A stretch of DNA of 64,000 nt from Centipeda felix (lineage in GTDB: Bacteria > Bacillota > Negativicutes > Selenomonadales > Selenomonadaceae). Shown in pieces: positions 1 to 8,789 of this stretch (position 1 is the first letter of the stretch; each line of letters opens with the position of its first letter). The stretch is from the NCBI RefSeq assembly GCF_900186465.1, contig NZ_LT891956.1:130482-194481 (forward strand), given 5' to 3'. Both the position numbers and the translations under genes were made by a program. The notes beneath the pieces were generated by a model, which worked only from the letters and a program-made list of their open reading frames with translations, ran no database searches and was not told the origin of the DNA.

Positions 1-642
1 CGGCGAGAGCGTCCTGCACGGGACGACGCGCCGCGCGGCTACGGCAATGCGCGTCCGCGCTACGAGGGGCCGCGCGAGCGTGAGGGCGGCTATCCGCCGC
101 GCCCGCGCCGCGAGCGCAGTGACGTACCGCTCCTCCCGCTCACCGATGAGATGGCGGCGGCAGCAGAGGGCTTCCTCGGCAAGATCTTTGCCGCGATGGG
201 ACTCTCCGTCACACTGAACCGCGCGGATACGCCCACGGGCACGATCTTCAACATGCACGGGGAGAACCTCGGCATCCTCATCGGCAAGCATGGTGCGACG
301 CTCGACGCGCTCCAGTACCTCACGAACCTCGTCGTGAACAAAATCCCGGAGACGGGCTTTGCGCGCATCATCCTCGACGTGGAGGACTACCGCGCCCGCC
401 GCGAGGAGACGCTCATCCGCCTCGCGGGACATCTCGCGGACAAGGCGTGCCGCATCGGCGAGGAGATCCACCTCGAGCCGATGAGCCGCCACGAGCGCAA
501 GATCATCCACATGGCACTGCAGGACAATCGCCGTGTCACGACCTACAGCGCGGGCGACAACCCGCGCCGCTACGTCGTCATCGTCCCGAAGCGCCGCCGC
601 TACGGACGCAGCGAGGACGGCTATGAGGCGTACGAACAGTGA
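1..642 (+). CDS. khpB: KhpB/Jag RNA-binding protein, 5'-truncated by window edge
   Basis: This is the C-terminal part of the KhpB (Jag, SpoIIIJ-associated) protein; the reading frame is open from base 1, so the start lies outside the window. The first ~45 residues seen are an Arg/Pro/Gly-rich linker. A KH domain follows with the GxxG-type loop IGKHGATLDAL, then an R3H domain with the motif MSRHERKIIH and a basic tail. The family binds RNA as a partner of KhpA and affects cell elongation and division in Firmicutes. Its place directly upstream of mnmE and mnmG is the conserved Firmicute order. A terminator at 797-838 separates it from mnmE. Identification is firm; the exact cellular role in this organism is inferred. 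Confidence 0.95.
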   Translation, partial: RRERPARDDAPRGYGNARPRYEGPREREGGYPPRPRRERSDVPLLPLTDEMAAAAEGFLGKIFAAMGLSVTLNRADTPTGTIFNMHGENLGILIGKHGATLDALQYLTNLVVNKIPETGFARIILDVEDYRARREETLIRLAGHLADKACRIGEEIHLEPMSRHERKIIHMALQDNRRVTTYSAGDNPRRYVVIVPKRRRYGRSEDGYEAYEQ

Positions 643-796
643 CTGCCTCGCTCCACTGAGAAATGGGGACGGCAATGCTCCTAGGGAATCGCTGATCATA
701 AGCGTACACGCGCACGCCCGCTTGTGCAACGAGGTGTTTGCGTGGAGTATGCCGTCGTAATGTTTTGATGTAGAATTTTGATGCAGATACTTATAG

Positions 797-838
797 GGTT
801 GTTATACGGAGGGAACCTTCGTGCAGCAGCCTTTTTTT
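797..838 (+). terminator. Rho-independent terminator between khpB and mnmE
   Basis: A 16-bp stem (797-812 with 816-831, several G-U pairs) has a 3-base loop and is followed by seven T residues (832-838). It would end the khpB transcript. The 3' arm CTTCGTGCAGCAGC recurs in the terminators at 38893 and near 48108. A half-copy of the dispersed repeat end (GGAATCGCTGAT) lies upstream at about 683-694. Confidence 0.75.
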
Positions 839-876
839 GCACAGTGCACCAAACAACGACAGAAAGGACGCGCGCC

Positions 877-2256
877 ATGACTGAGGATACCATCAGCCAG
901 ATCGCAACCCCGCACGGCGCGGGCGGCATCGGCATCATCCGCGTGAGCGGGGGGGATGCGCTCGGCGTTGCGCAGCGCGTCTTTCGGCCTGCGGCGGGCG
1001 GCACGCTCGGCGACATGGCGCCCTATACCGCGCGCTACGGTCATATCACGGCGGCGGACGGCACGGTGATCGACGAGTGCATCCTCCTCTATATGCGTGC
1101 GCCGCACTCCTATACGGGCGAGGATACGGCAGAGCTGCAGTGTCACGGCGGCGCGGTCGTCCTGCGCGAGGTGCTCCTCAGGACATGGGAGGCGGGCGCG
1201 CGTCCCGCAGAGGCGGGAGAGTTCACGAAGCGCGCCTTTCTCCATGGGCGGCTTGACCTCGCGCGCGCCGAGAGCGTCATGGAGCTGATCGCGGCAAAGA
1301 GCACACGCGCCGCGCATGCCGCACGGGAGCGGCTCGCAGGTGCATTCTCCCATGCAGTGACGGACATCCGCACGCAGATCCTCGGTGCCGTCGCGCACAT
1401 CGAGGCAGGGATCGACTTCCCTGAGGACGACATTCCCGCGGCCTCCGCCGAACACCTTGCGGCGGAGATCGACGCCGCCTCTGCCGCCGTCCGCCGCCTG
1501 CTCGCGGGTGCGGATACGGGGCGCATCCTGCGCGACGGGGTCAAGACCGTCATCGTCGGGCGGCCGAACGTCGGAAAATCGAGCCTCCTCAACGCCCTCC
1601 TCGGCATGGAGCGCGCCATTGTTACCGATGTGCCGGGCACGACGCGTGACGTCATCGAGGAGGAGATCAATGTGGCGGGCATCCCCCTGCGGCTTCTCGA
1701 TACGGCAGGACTGCGCGCGGCAGAGGACGCCGTCGAGCAGATCGGCGTCGCACGCACCGAGCAACACCTCATGGATGCAGAGCTGATCCTTGCCGTCTTT
1801 GACGCGTCAGAGCCGCTGACCGCGGAGGATCACGCGCTCCTTGCGCGTCTTTCGGCAGCAGCGGCAGATACCATCATTCTCTGCAGCAAGGAGGATCGCC
1901 CCTCCGTACTGAGTGCGGCGGACTTTGCCGCCGTCGCTGCGCCCGTCCTCCGCATCTCGGCGCAGGAGGGCACGGGGCTTGATGCCCTGCGGGAGGAGAT
2001 CGCCGCGCACATCGTTCGGCGGGAGGGCGACCTCAGCGATGGGGCGCTCCCAAACAAGGAGCGCGAGATCGAGGCACTGCGCCGCGCGGAGGCGCATCTC
2101 GCGGCGGCGGCAGAGACCCTCGCCGCAGGTCTTGGGACGGACTTCGTCTCCATCGACCTGCGCGCCGCCTACGATGCGCTCGGCGAGATCCTCGGCGAGA
2201 CCGTCGATACCGACCTGATCGACCGCATCTTCAGCGAGTTCTGCATCGGGAAGTAA
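877..2256 (+). CDS. mnmE: tRNA uridine-5-carboxymethylaminomethyl(34) synthesis GTPase MnmE
   Basis: MnmE works with MnmG to install the carboxymethylaminomethyl group on wobble uridine 34 of certain tRNAs in the cytoplasm. The protein is 459 residues, the usual length. An N-terminal tetrahydrofolate-binding domain (IATPHGAGGIGIIRVSG) precedes helical segments that flank an inserted G domain: P-loop GRPNVGKSS at residues 228-236, G2 region PGTTRD, G3 DTAGLR, and a G4 variant SKED. The essential C-terminal CIGK (Cys456) is present. The ATG at 877 is chosen because AGAAAGGA lies about 9 bases upstream and the protein then begins at the conserved N-terminus; an in-frame ATG at 778 would add 33 residues and overlap the terminator. 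mnmG follows after 54 bases. Confidence 0.96.
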   Translation: MTEDTISQIATPHGAGGIGIIRVSGGDALGVAQRVFRPAAGGTLGDMAPYTARYGHITAADGTVIDECILLYMRAPHSYTGEDTAELQCHGGAVVLREVLLRTWEAGARPAEAGEFTKRAFLHGRLDLARAESVMELIAAKSTRAAHAARERLAGAFSHAVTDIRTQILGAVAHIEAGIDFPEDDIPAASAEHLAAEIDAASAAVRRLLAGADTGRILRDGVKTVIVGRPNVGKSSLLNALLGMERAIVTDVPGTTRDVIEEEINVAGIPLRLLDTAGLRAAEDAVEQIGVARTEQHLMDAELILAVFDASEPLTAEDHALLARLSAAAADTIILCSKEDRPSVLSAADFAAVAAPVLRISAQEGTGLDALREEIAAHIVRREGDLSDGALPNKEREIEALRRAEAHLAAAAETLAAGLGTDFVSIDLRAAYDALGEILGETVDTDLIDRIFSEFCIGK

Positions 2257-2310
2257 ACATAACACGAATAAAATCAGATTTATGTTATAAAAATAGGGGA
2301 AAATATATAC

Positions 2311-4191
2311 GTGAACAGCAGTACAAACTACGACATCATCGTCATCGGCGCAGGCCATGCGGGCGTCGAGGCGGCACTTGCAGCGGCACGTATGGGACAG
2401 CGTACACTCATCGTCACACTGTCGCTGGACAACATCGCCATGATGCCGTGCAATCCATCCGTCGGCGGCCCCGGCAAGAGCCACCTCGTCCGCGAGATTG
2501 ACGCGCTCGGCGGTGAGATGGGGCTCGCGGCGGACCATGCGAGCATCCAGCGGCGCCTGCTGAACACGGGCAAGGGACCTGCCGTCCATGCCCTGCGCAT
2601 GCAGGCGGACAAGTTCCTCTATCAGCGCATCATGAAGGAGACGCTCGAGAACACGGAAAACCTCGACGTGCGCCAGCTGCTCGTAACGGAGCTCATCACG
2701 GAGGAGAGTACGGGAGAAAAGCGTGTGACCGGCGTCGTCTGCGAGACGGGGGAACGCCTGACGGCACACGCCGTCATCCTCGCGACGGGAACGTATCTGC
2801 GCGGGCGCATCATCCTCGGAGAGACGATCTATGACGGCGGCCCGAACGGGCAGCGCCCGGCGATGGCGCTCTCGGACTCCCTGCGCGCGGCAGGGCTTCG
2901 CCTCATGCGGTTCAAGACAGGCACGCCCGCGCGCGTTGATCGGCGGAGCATCGACTTTGCAAAGACCTCCATGCAGGAGGGCGACCCCGCTGCGCCGGCA
3001 TTCTCCTTTTTGACCGAGGAGATGCCCGCGGAGCAGACACCGTGCTGGCTCACCTACACGAACGAGGCGACCCATGCCGTCATCCGTGCAAATCTGCACC
3101 GTGCGCCGATGGCGAACGGCGTCATCGAGGGCATCGGTCCGCGCTACTGCCCCTCGATCGAGACGAAGATCGCGCGTTTCCCCGACAAGGAGCGGCATCA
3201 GCTCTTTCTTGAGCCGGAGGGACTGCATACCAATGAAATATATGTACAGGGTATGTCTACCAGTCTGCCAACAGATGTGCAGGAGGAGTTTCTCCGCACC
3301 ATTCCGGGAATGCACCATGCACGCATGATGCGCCCCGGCTATGCCATCGAGTACGACTGCCTCGACCCGCTGCAGCTGGAGGCGAGCCTCGCGGTCAAAG
3401 AGATCGCAGGGCTTTACTCTGCGGGACAGGCGAACGGGACGAGCGGCTACGAGGAGGCGGCGGCACAGGGCCTCGTTGCGGGCATCAACGCCGCACGTGC
3501 CTGCATGGGAGAGGAGCCGCTCATCCTGCGGCGCAGCGACGGCTACATCGGCGTCCTTATCGACGATCTCGTGACGAAGGGCACGGACGAACCCTATCGC
3601 ATGATGACAAGCCGCGCCGAGTACCGTCTCGTCCTGCGGCAGGACAACGCCGACCTGCGGCTGACGCCCATCGGACGCCGCATCGGACTCGTCTCGGATG
3701 CGCGCTGGGCGCGTTTTACGGCAAAGCGCGGCGCGATCGATGCGGCGCTCCGTCTCCTGCGGGAGCGGCGGCTCAGCCCGAGCGCCGAGACAGAGGCGCT
3801 GCTCGCAGGCGCGGGCATCCCTCCACTGCGGACACCCATGACCCTCTTTGCCCTGCTCGCGCGCGAGGGAGACTATCGCGTGCTCGCCGCGCTCTTTGAT
3901 CTGCCTGCACTCGCAGACGACGTGCGCGAAGAGGTCGAGATCATGGCGCGCTACGACGGCTACATACGGAAACAGGAGGAGCAGATCGCGCGCATGGAGC
4001 GCCTCGAGGCACGGCGCATCCCCGCCGATACAGACTACGCGGCAATCGGCAGCCTGCGCCTCGAGGCGGCAGAGAAACTCGCAGCCGTCCGCCCGCGCTC
4101 CATCGGACAGGCGTCGCGCATCAGCGGCGTCTCGCCGGCCGACATCTCCGTCCTGCTCGTATACCTCGAGAGGGCGCGGCGCACATCGTAA
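2311..4191 (+). CDS. mnmG: tRNA uridine-5-carboxymethylaminomethyl(34) synthesis enzyme MnmG
   Basis: FAD- and NADH-dependent partner of MnmE (GidA family), 626 residues, the normal length. The Rossmann FAD motif GAGHAG is at residues 13-18. Other family signatures are [23 protein letters not shown] (read in pieces: [14 protein letters not shown]) near residue 47, KTGTPARV near residue 204, and [16 protein letters not shown] near residue 372. The start is a GTG at 2311 preceded by AGGGG about 12 bases upstream; no better ATG exists before the FAD motif. The gene lies directly behind mnmE, probably in one transcript, and ends before a hairpin terminator at 4205. Confidence 0.96.
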   Translation: MNSSTNYDIIVIGAGHAGVEAALAAARMGQRTLIVTLSLDNIAMMPCNPSVGGPGKSHLVREIDALGGEMGLAADHASIQRRLLNTGKGPAVHALRMQADKFLYQRIMKETLENTENLDVRQLLVTELITEESTGEKRVTGVVCETGERLTAHAVILATGTYLRGRIILGETIYDGGPNGQRPAMALSDSLRAAGLRLMRFKTGTPARVDRRSIDFAKTSMQEGDPAAPAFSFLTEEMPAEQTPCWLTYTNEATHAVIRANLHRAPMANGVIEGIGPRYCPSIETKIARFPDKERHQLFLEPEGLHTNEIYVQGMSTSLPTDVQEEFLRTIPGMHHARMMRPGYAIEYDCLDPLQLEASLAVKEIAGLYSAGQANGTSGYEEAAAQGLVAGINAARACMGEEPLILRRSDGYIGVLIDDLVTKGTDEPYRMMTSRAEYRLVLRQDNADLRLTPIGRRIGLVSDARWARFTAKRGAIDAALRLLRERRLSPSAETEALLAGAGIPPLRTPMTLFALLAREGDYRVLAALFDLPALADDVREEVEIMARYDGYIRKQEEQIARMERLEARRIPADTDYAAIGSLRLEAAEKLAAVRPRSIGQASRISGVSPADISVLLVYLERARRTS

Positions 4192-4204
4192 TTTCAGATA
4201 AAAA

Positions 4205-4234
4205 GAGAGAGCCTGTCTGCGGATAGGCTCTTTT
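4205..4234 (+). terminator. Terminator after mnmG
   Basis: Inverted repeat GAGCCTGTC / GATAGGCTC with one G-U pair and a short loop, followed by TTTT. It lies 14 bases after the mnmG stop. Confidence 0.7.
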
Positions 4235-4386
4235 GAGTGAAACTATGTTTGTATTCGAATCGCAGGAGACAAATTTGAAGACACTGCGGAGCACCAGACC
4301 ATTTTAATCACATATCAATTCCTCTGAGCGCACGCCAATGATATACTGTATAGGATTATATGATTTTGCGGAAAGGAGAGCGCTGC

Positions 4387-5379
4387 ATGAAGATGAAGAT
4401 GGCACGGATCGTTCTGCTCCTTGGCGCGCTTATCCTGCTCGCCGTATTTGCTCATCGCGAATACGCGGCGCAGGAGCTGCGCGCGCAGCTCCTCACGGGG
4501 ACGGTCGAGGCGACGCGGGTGGAGGTCAGCACGAAGGAGAGCGGCTGCATCGAGGAGCTCTTTCTGCAGGAGGGGATGACGGTGCGTGCCGGCGATCCAG
4601 CGGCACGCATTGGCCGGCGTGATCTGGACGCCGCAGTTCTGCGCGATGAGGCGGCGCTCGCTCATGCCGAGACGAGCCTCCAGCGGACGCAGAGCGGCAA
4701 CCGTGCGGAGGAGATTCGTGCGGCGGCGGAGCGGACGAATGCCGCACGCGCTGCCGCAGAGAAAGCAGATGCCGACTATGCGCGCGGCGCGGAGCTCATC
4801 GCGGGCGGAGCAATCTCCCAACAGGCATTTGATGGCCTGCGCGAGGCGCGCGACGCGGCGAATGCGAACCTGCGCGCGGCACAGCAGGAACAGGCGCTCA
4901 CGGAGAGCGGCAGCCGTCCCGAGGATATCCGCATGGCGGAGGAGGATGTGCGGCGCCAGCAGGCAATCCTCGAAATCGACGCCTCTGCAGTCAGCGATCT
5001 CACGGTCCGCGTGCCGAAGGACGGCATCGTCCTGTCAAAGAACTATGAACGGGGCGAGTTTGTCCGTGCGGGCACGCCGATTGCAACGCTCATCGACCCG
5101 CAGGACGTTTGGGTCAAGGTCTATGTGCCGACCGACGTGCTCGGCGATCTGCGCATCGGGGATCCGGCGAAGGTCTACATCGACGGACAGACGGAGCCTT
5201 TGGACGGCACGATCAAGGAGATCAGCGATGCGGCGGAGTTTACCCTGCGCCAGAGCATCACGAAGAACGAGCGCGCGAACCTCGTCTTTGGTGTAAAGGT
5301 CGCGGTGGATAATGCCGCGGGCATTCTAAAGCCCGGCATGCCCGCGGATGTGGACTTGGAGCCCCGGAATGGAACGTGA
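4387..5379 (+). CDS. HlyD-family periplasmic adaptor of an ABC exporter
   Basis: A 330-residue membrane-fusion protein. One N-terminal membrane anchor (about residues 5-23) is followed by a biotinyl-lipoyl-like segment (GTVEATRVEVSTKESG), a long coiled-coil hairpin rich in Ala, Glu and Arg (about residues 85-205), and a second lipoyl half with beta-barrel (VPKDGIVLSKNYERGEFV). Such proteins link an inner-membrane transporter to the outer membrane. The ATG at 4387 has GGAAAGGAG 8 bases upstream. The next gene (ATPase) overlaps its 3' end by 11 bases, and an ABC-2 permease follows, matching YbhG/YbhF/YbhS-type export operons. Substrate cannot be told from sequence. Confidence 0.9.
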   Translation: MKMKMARIVLLLGALILLAVFAHREYAAQELRAQLLTGTVEATRVEVSTKESGCIEELFLQEGMTVRAGDPAARIGRRDLDAAVLRDEAALAHAETSLQRTQSGNRAEEIRAAAERTNAARAAAEKADADYARGAELIAGGAISQQAFDGLREARDAANANLRAAQQEQALTESGSRPEDIRMAEEDVRRQQAILEIDASAVSDLTVRVPKDGIVLSKNYERGEFVRAGTPIATLIDPQDVWVKVYVPTDVLGDLRIGDPAKVYIDGQTEPLDGTIKEISDAAEFTLRQSITKNERANLVFGVKVAVDNAAGILKPGMPADVDLEPRNGT

Positions 5380-6483
5380 GCCGCGCGCGGACGATGCGCC
5401 CGTGATCGAGACGCACGACCTCACGCGCGTATTCGGCAGCTACACTGCGGTGGACCGGCTGAATCTCTCCGTGCCGCGCGGGGCGATCTACGGTTTCATC
5501 GGCTCGAACGGATCGGGGAAGTCCACGGCCATCCGCATGATCTGCGGGCTCCTCCCGCCGACGAGCGGCACGGCATTCGTGCTCGGCTGCAATACCGCCG
5601 TGCATCCGGAGCGCGCGCGGCAGGCGCTCGGCTACATGTCGCAGCGGTTCAGCCTCTATGCGAATATGACCGTTCGTGAAAACATGATGTTCTACGGCGG
5701 GCTCTATGGTCTGCCGCGGGAGGAGCGGCGCACGCGCGTCGCGGAGGTGATTGCACGGATGCAGCTCACGGACCGCGCCGACGTGCTCGCGGGCGGCCTC
5801 TCGGGCTGGCTCCTATACACATCTCGATGAGGATAAGAGACAGCGCACGCACCGAGCAACACCTCATGGACGCAGAGCTGATCCATGGCGGCGTTGACGA
5901 GGCCAGATCGGCAGAGAGTGTTACCCGCGCCTACAAGGGAGCGCGTCTCATTTCTGAGACAACGACCTGTTTCTTATACCCATCTAGAGGTGTATAAGAG
6001 ACGGGCCTCGCGCTCGGCTGCGCGATTCTCCACCGCCCCGCGCTCCTCGTGCTCGACGAGCCGACCTCCGCCGTTGACCCAACCTCGCGGCGGCTCTTTT
6101 GGAACCTGCTCTCGGAGATGGCGGGCACGGAGCGGACGACGATCTTTGTCACGACGCATTTTATGGATGAGGCGGAGCACTGCGATGAGATTGCCTTTCT
6201 GCAGCGCGGGAAGAAGATCGCCTCCGGTTCCCCGTTTGCGCTCAAGGAGGAGCTGCCCGCGCGGCTCTACATCCTGCCGCAGGACAGTGCGGAGGAGGGG
6301 GCGGCGGCGCTGCGGGCGGCGGGTGTGCCCTGCGATGAGGTCTATGTATTCGGACGGCAGGTGCGTGCACTCGTTCCGCGGGAGACTGTGCTGCCGGAGC
6401 AGCTGCACGCGGCACCGTGGGATCTCACGATGGAGGACGTCTTTATCTACTACGACCGGCGGCAGAGGGAGGCACAGGGATGA
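5369..6483 (+). pseudogene. ABC exporter ATP-binding subunit, reading frame broken by an adapter chimera
   Basis: The gene encodes the ATPase of a drug/antibiotic-type exporter. The 5' part (5369 to about 5809) has Walker A GSNGSGKST (residues 45-53), the Q-loop region GYMSQRFSLY and the start of the signature LSG. The 3' part (about 6004-6483, in another frame) has LALGCA, Walker B LLVLDEPTS and the switch histidine TTHF. Between them lies about 194 bp that is not native: two damaged Nextera mosaic ends flank fragments copied from mnmE and from the gene at 8790. In the organism the gene is almost certainly intact; the break is a data artefact. ATG 5369 overlaps the hlyD-like gene, and the stop TGA overlaps the permease start (ATGA). 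Confidence 0.9.
5810..6003. other. Sequencing-library chimera: Nextera ends plus misplaced fragments
   Basis: Bases 5810-5843 resemble a Nextera mosaic-end pair (CTCCTATACACATCT, then GATAAGAGACAG). Bases 5844-5886 nearly repeat mnmE from 1749. Bases about 5904-5916 resemble a TruSeq stub (AGATCGGCAGAG). Bases 5920-5966 match 8994-9040 exactly over 47 bp. Bases 5967-6002 are a second damaged mosaic-end pair (TCTTATACCCATCT, then GTGTATAAGAGAC). The ABC ATPase frame stops at the first edge and resumes right after the last. This is assembly contamination, not an insertion element. Confidence 0.93.
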
Positions 6484-7586
6484 CGCGCATTCTTGCACTG
6501 CTCGCGAAGGAGCTCATTCAGATGCGGCGCGACCCGATCACGATCGGCGTGACTTTCCTCCTGCCCGTCATCTACCTCGTTGTGTTCGGCTTTGCCATCC
6601 GTACGGACGTGCGGCACCAGTCCACGGTCGTATTTGATCAGTCGCGGAGCGAGGAGAGCCGCAGCTTCCTTGCTGCGATGACGGCGAGCAGCTATTTCGA
6701 CCTGCGCTATATCGCGTGGAGCTACGATGAGCTGAACGAGCGGATCGAGCGCGGCGATGCAAAGATCGGCATTGTCTTTTCGCCCGATCTTGTACGGGAG
6801 GCAAACGCGGGGCACACCGTGCCGATTCAGGCGATTGTCGACGCCTCGGACTCCATCGCCTCGACCTCTGCCATCGCCGCCCTGACGGGGCTTGGCATGC
6901 GGGTGCAGCCCGTCGCTGTGCGCGGGGCGCCCGTGGCTGCGCCTGCCTACGACGTGCGCATCCGCGCATGGTACAACCCCGATGCCGTCACCGCCTACTA
7001 CATGCTGCCCGCACTCATGGGCATCATCCTCTCGATCACCATGGTGCTCATGGTCTCCATGTCCATCGTGCGCGAACGCGAGGCGGGCACGCTTGAGCAG
7101 CTCCTCGTAACGCCGCTGCATATATGGGAACTGCTCATCGGCAAGATCCTGCCCTACATCATCCTCGGCTACATTCAGACGACGATCTGCGTCCTCATCG
7201 CCCTTGCGGTCTTCGGCGTGCCCCTGCGCGGGAGCATCCTGCTCCTCTATGCGCTCACGACCCTCTTCCTGCTCGCCTCGCTCACGATGGGGCTCATGAT
7301 CGCATCGCTCGCGCAGAACCAGCTGCAGGCAGGCCTCATGAGCATTGCAACGCTCCTGCCGGGCATCCTCCTCTCGGGCTTCATGTTCCCGCGCGAGGCG
7401 ATGCCCACATTCTTTCAGTACCTTAGCCTCGCCATCCCCATGACACACTACATCGAGATCCTGCGCATGATCTTCCTCAAGGGCGGCGGCATCACGGCGC
7501 TCTATCAGCAGACCGCCTTTCTCGCCCTCTTTATCCTCGTCTTCTTCGGCACCGCCGTGCGGAAATTCAAGCGGTCGGTCATATAA
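6480..7586 (+). CDS. ABC-2 type exporter permease
   Basis: A 368-residue permease of the ABC-2 (YbhS/YbhR/NodJ-like) family. One N-terminal membrane segment (about residues 20-40) precedes a roughly 150-residue extracytoplasmic domain, then five more hydrophobic segments from about residue 175 to the end. The motif IVREREAGTLEQLLVTP before the second membrane block is typical of the family. The ATG at 6480 overlaps the ATPase stop codon (ATGA), so translation is coupled. With the HlyD-like adaptor and ATPase it forms a complete tripartite-type exporter; only one permease gene is present, so it probably acts as a homodimer. A hairpin follows at 7589. Confidence 0.93.
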   Translation: MTRILALLAKELIQMRRDPITIGVTFLLPVIYLVVFGFAIRTDVRHQSTVVFDQSRSEESRSFLAAMTASSYFDLRYIAWSYDELNERIERGDAKIGIVFSPDLVREANAGHTVPIQAIVDASDSIASTSAIAALTGLGMRVQPVAVRGAPVAAPAYDVRIRAWYNPDAVTAYYMLPALMGIILSITMVLMVSMSIVREREAGTLEQLLVTPLHIWELLIGKILPYIILGYIQTTICVLIALAVFGVPLRGSILLLYALTTLFLLASLTMGLMIASLAQNQLQAGLMSIATLLPGILLSGFMFPREAMPTFFQYLSLAIPMTHYIEILRMIFLKGGGITALYQQTAFLALFILVFFGTAVRKFKRSVI

Positions 7587-7588
7587 AA

Positions 7589-7617
7589 CGCCCTTGGACG
7601 CGATGGATCCAAGGGCG
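7589..7617 (+). terminator. Hairpin after the exporter operon
   Basis: Perfect 10-bp inverted repeat CGCCCTTGGA / TCCAAGGGCG with a 9-base loop; the downstream tract is only moderately T-rich, so termination may be partial. Confidence 0.6.
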
Positions 7618-7723
7618 AAAATATGTTTGTATTTTAAATTCGACGGTGTTGCCATGTATTTGAACATCCGGGGCGGGAGCAATCCCGCGGCGGTGTCTTT
7701 CCCCCGAAAGGGGGTGAGCGGAT

Positions 7724-7816
7724 ATGTCTGAAATCGGTGCGATTCTCTTGTTGGTCGCTGCCACAGACTATATTTTAGCGATAAAAAAAGTAACCGCCCA
7801 GCTTTTGACCGAGTGA
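7724..7816 (+). CDS. 30-residue hydrophobic peptide, probable type I toxin
   Basis: A short gene (ATG 7724) with a strong ribosome site GGGGGTG. The peptide has an acidic start, a hydrophobic stretch GAILLLVAATDYILAI (about residues 5-20) and a basic pair KK, the build of holin-like/TxpA/Fst-class type I toxins. The ribosome site forms the 3' arm of a perfect hairpin CCCCC-GAAA-GGGGG (7701-7714), which would hide it in the mRNA, as is common for such toxins. Its last codons lie inside a hairpin (7791-7823) shared with a convergent small RNA on the other strand. No toxicity can be seen from sequence; the call rests on the locus layout. It is not a decayed longer gene as far as I can see. Confidence 0.6.
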   Translation: MSEIGAILLLVAATDYILAIKKVTAQLLTE

Positions 7817-7877
7817 GCGGTTATTCGAAAGAATATTAAGCAGCCTTGGAAAGATGCCGTCAAGGACGGTTCTTTCT
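7783..7877 (-). ncRNA. Predicted antisense RNA antitoxin
   Basis: On the minus strand a promoter (7884-7912) would start an RNA near 7877. It contains a small hairpin CCGTCCTTGACGG, then runs into TAACCGC...GCGGTTA (7823 to 7791) followed by seven U residues (7789-7783), a textbook terminator. The RNA is about 95 nt, convergent with the peptide gene at 7724, and overlaps its last ~30 bases plus the stop codon. This is the arrangement of Fst/RNAII and TxpA/RatA pairs. Confidence 0.55.
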
Positions 7878-7883
7878 ATGCTT

Positions 7884-7912
7884 ACTATAACAGCCCGCCT
7901 GCTCCGATGCAA
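7884..7912 (-). promoter_or_regulatory. Promoter of the predicted antisense RNA
   Basis: Minus strand -35 TTGCAT (7912-7907), exactly 17 bases, then -10 TATAGT (7889-7884) preceded by TG (extended -10 form). Confidence 0.6.
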
Positions 7913-7925
7913 GCGGATTTTTTCT

Positions 7926-8007
7926 TTATAACACCGCAGTCAGCCGCTCCACGTCCCGCGTGCGTTCCCTCCATATAGCCCGAGGCAAAGGAAAGCCGTT
8001 CGCCCAT
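7926..8007 (-). pseudogene. Remnant of a threonine-aldolase-like gene (both ends joined)
   Basis: Reading from ATG at 8007 on the minus strand gives MGERLSFASGYMEGTHA, which resembles the N-terminus of the threonine aldolase pseudogene at 14001 (MSELLSFGSDYLEG). After a frame change the last codons read RDVERLTAVL then stop (TAA 7928-7926), which looks like the C-terminal end of such an enzyme. About 1 kb of the middle is missing. Both loci are divergently paired with a paralogous small protein gene (8153 and 14146) and share upstream sequence, so they are duplicates of one module, this one almost erased. Confidence 0.5.
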
Positions 8008-8152
8008 TTCATCGGCTCCTTTTTTGCACGATTCTATACCATCGGACAGCATACGGGGATTCAAGGAGATTTGTTAAGAAAGGGAACTTTTTTTCCGATA
8101 GAAATGGTAAGGACAATCGTACAGCACAGGATGCAAGAAGGGAGGGATTGAA

Positions 8153-8563
8153 GTGGAACTTGAGAAAATCTATGGCAGCGGCGGAGCAGTGCCCGCATCA
8201 TCTGCGCGGCGCACCCGTGCGAAGGAGGACACCTCCGGCACATTTGCACGGATGCTGCAGAACATGCGCGAGGCCAAGCCCGTCAACAGCTATGGACGTG
8301 AGGACCTTGAGGGCGATACCGTCGTCACGCGCGTGCTCGCGGACGGCTCAGTCATCACACAGATCTATAAGGGAACGACGCTGATCTCTGAGACGACGAC
8401 GCCCGGGACGAACCCCGAGGCGGGCAAGGCACTCATCTCCGAGCGTGTCGAGCAGCTGAAGCTTGACGAGGATGCGGCGCAGAACCCCCTGCTTGACTCG
8501 CACGCAGCGCAGGGTGCACAGGGCATCGCGGCACTCATTGGCACTGCGGTATCATCCGACTGA
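8153..8563 (+). CDS. Small conserved protein, paralogue 1 of 3, unknown function
   Basis: A 136-residue soluble protein starting at GTG 8153 with GAAGGGAGGGA about 8 bases upstream. I do not recognise the family. Three copies occur in this window (8153, 8790, 14146). They share an N-terminal LEKIYGS-like start, a DTFARMLQ helix at about residue 25, and a central segment DTVVTRVLADGSVITQIYKG followed by LISETTT, predicted as beta strands. The C-terminal third is helical and variable. No signal peptide or membrane segment is visible. The promoter region is nearly the same as that of the copy at 14146, and both face away from threonine-aldolase remnants. The role is unknown. Confidence 0.8.
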   Translation: MELEKIYGSGGAVPASSARRTRAKEDTSGTFARMLQNMREAKPVNSYGREDLEGDTVVTRVLADGSVITQIYKGTTLISETTTPGTNPEAGKALISERVEQLKLDEDAAQNPLLDSHAAQGAQGIAALIGTAVSSD

Positions 8564-8789
8564 TCCATGCAGCTGACCTCCTATCCTATGCGGACGGGAG
8601 GTCGCTGTGTCTCTCCCGCCCCACTGCTCTGTTTTCCATCTGTGAAACAATACGCGTTTTGTTACATGGACGTGACAATTCCTTAGAATTTAACTAAAGT
8701 TTCTGAATCTACTTAAGAATATCTGCGTCATTCCGATAACAGTGATAGGAGGTTACTATCTCGCAGGGAGCGCGAAAGGAGGGAAGAAT

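Noticed and set aside
802-1767. Long minus-strand ORF opposite mnmE
   Set aside because: It is the shadow of mnmE in GC-rich DNA; its translation is Arg/Asp/His-rich without any family motif and has no ribosome site.
5810-6003. Possible transposon insertion with inverted ends
   Set aside because: The inverted ends are the Nextera mosaic end, and the inside consists of fragments from other genes of this contig.
7579-7764. 61-codon minus-strand ORF
   Set aside because: No ribosome site, overlaps the exporter terminator and the toxin leader hairpin; nothing recognisable in the translation.
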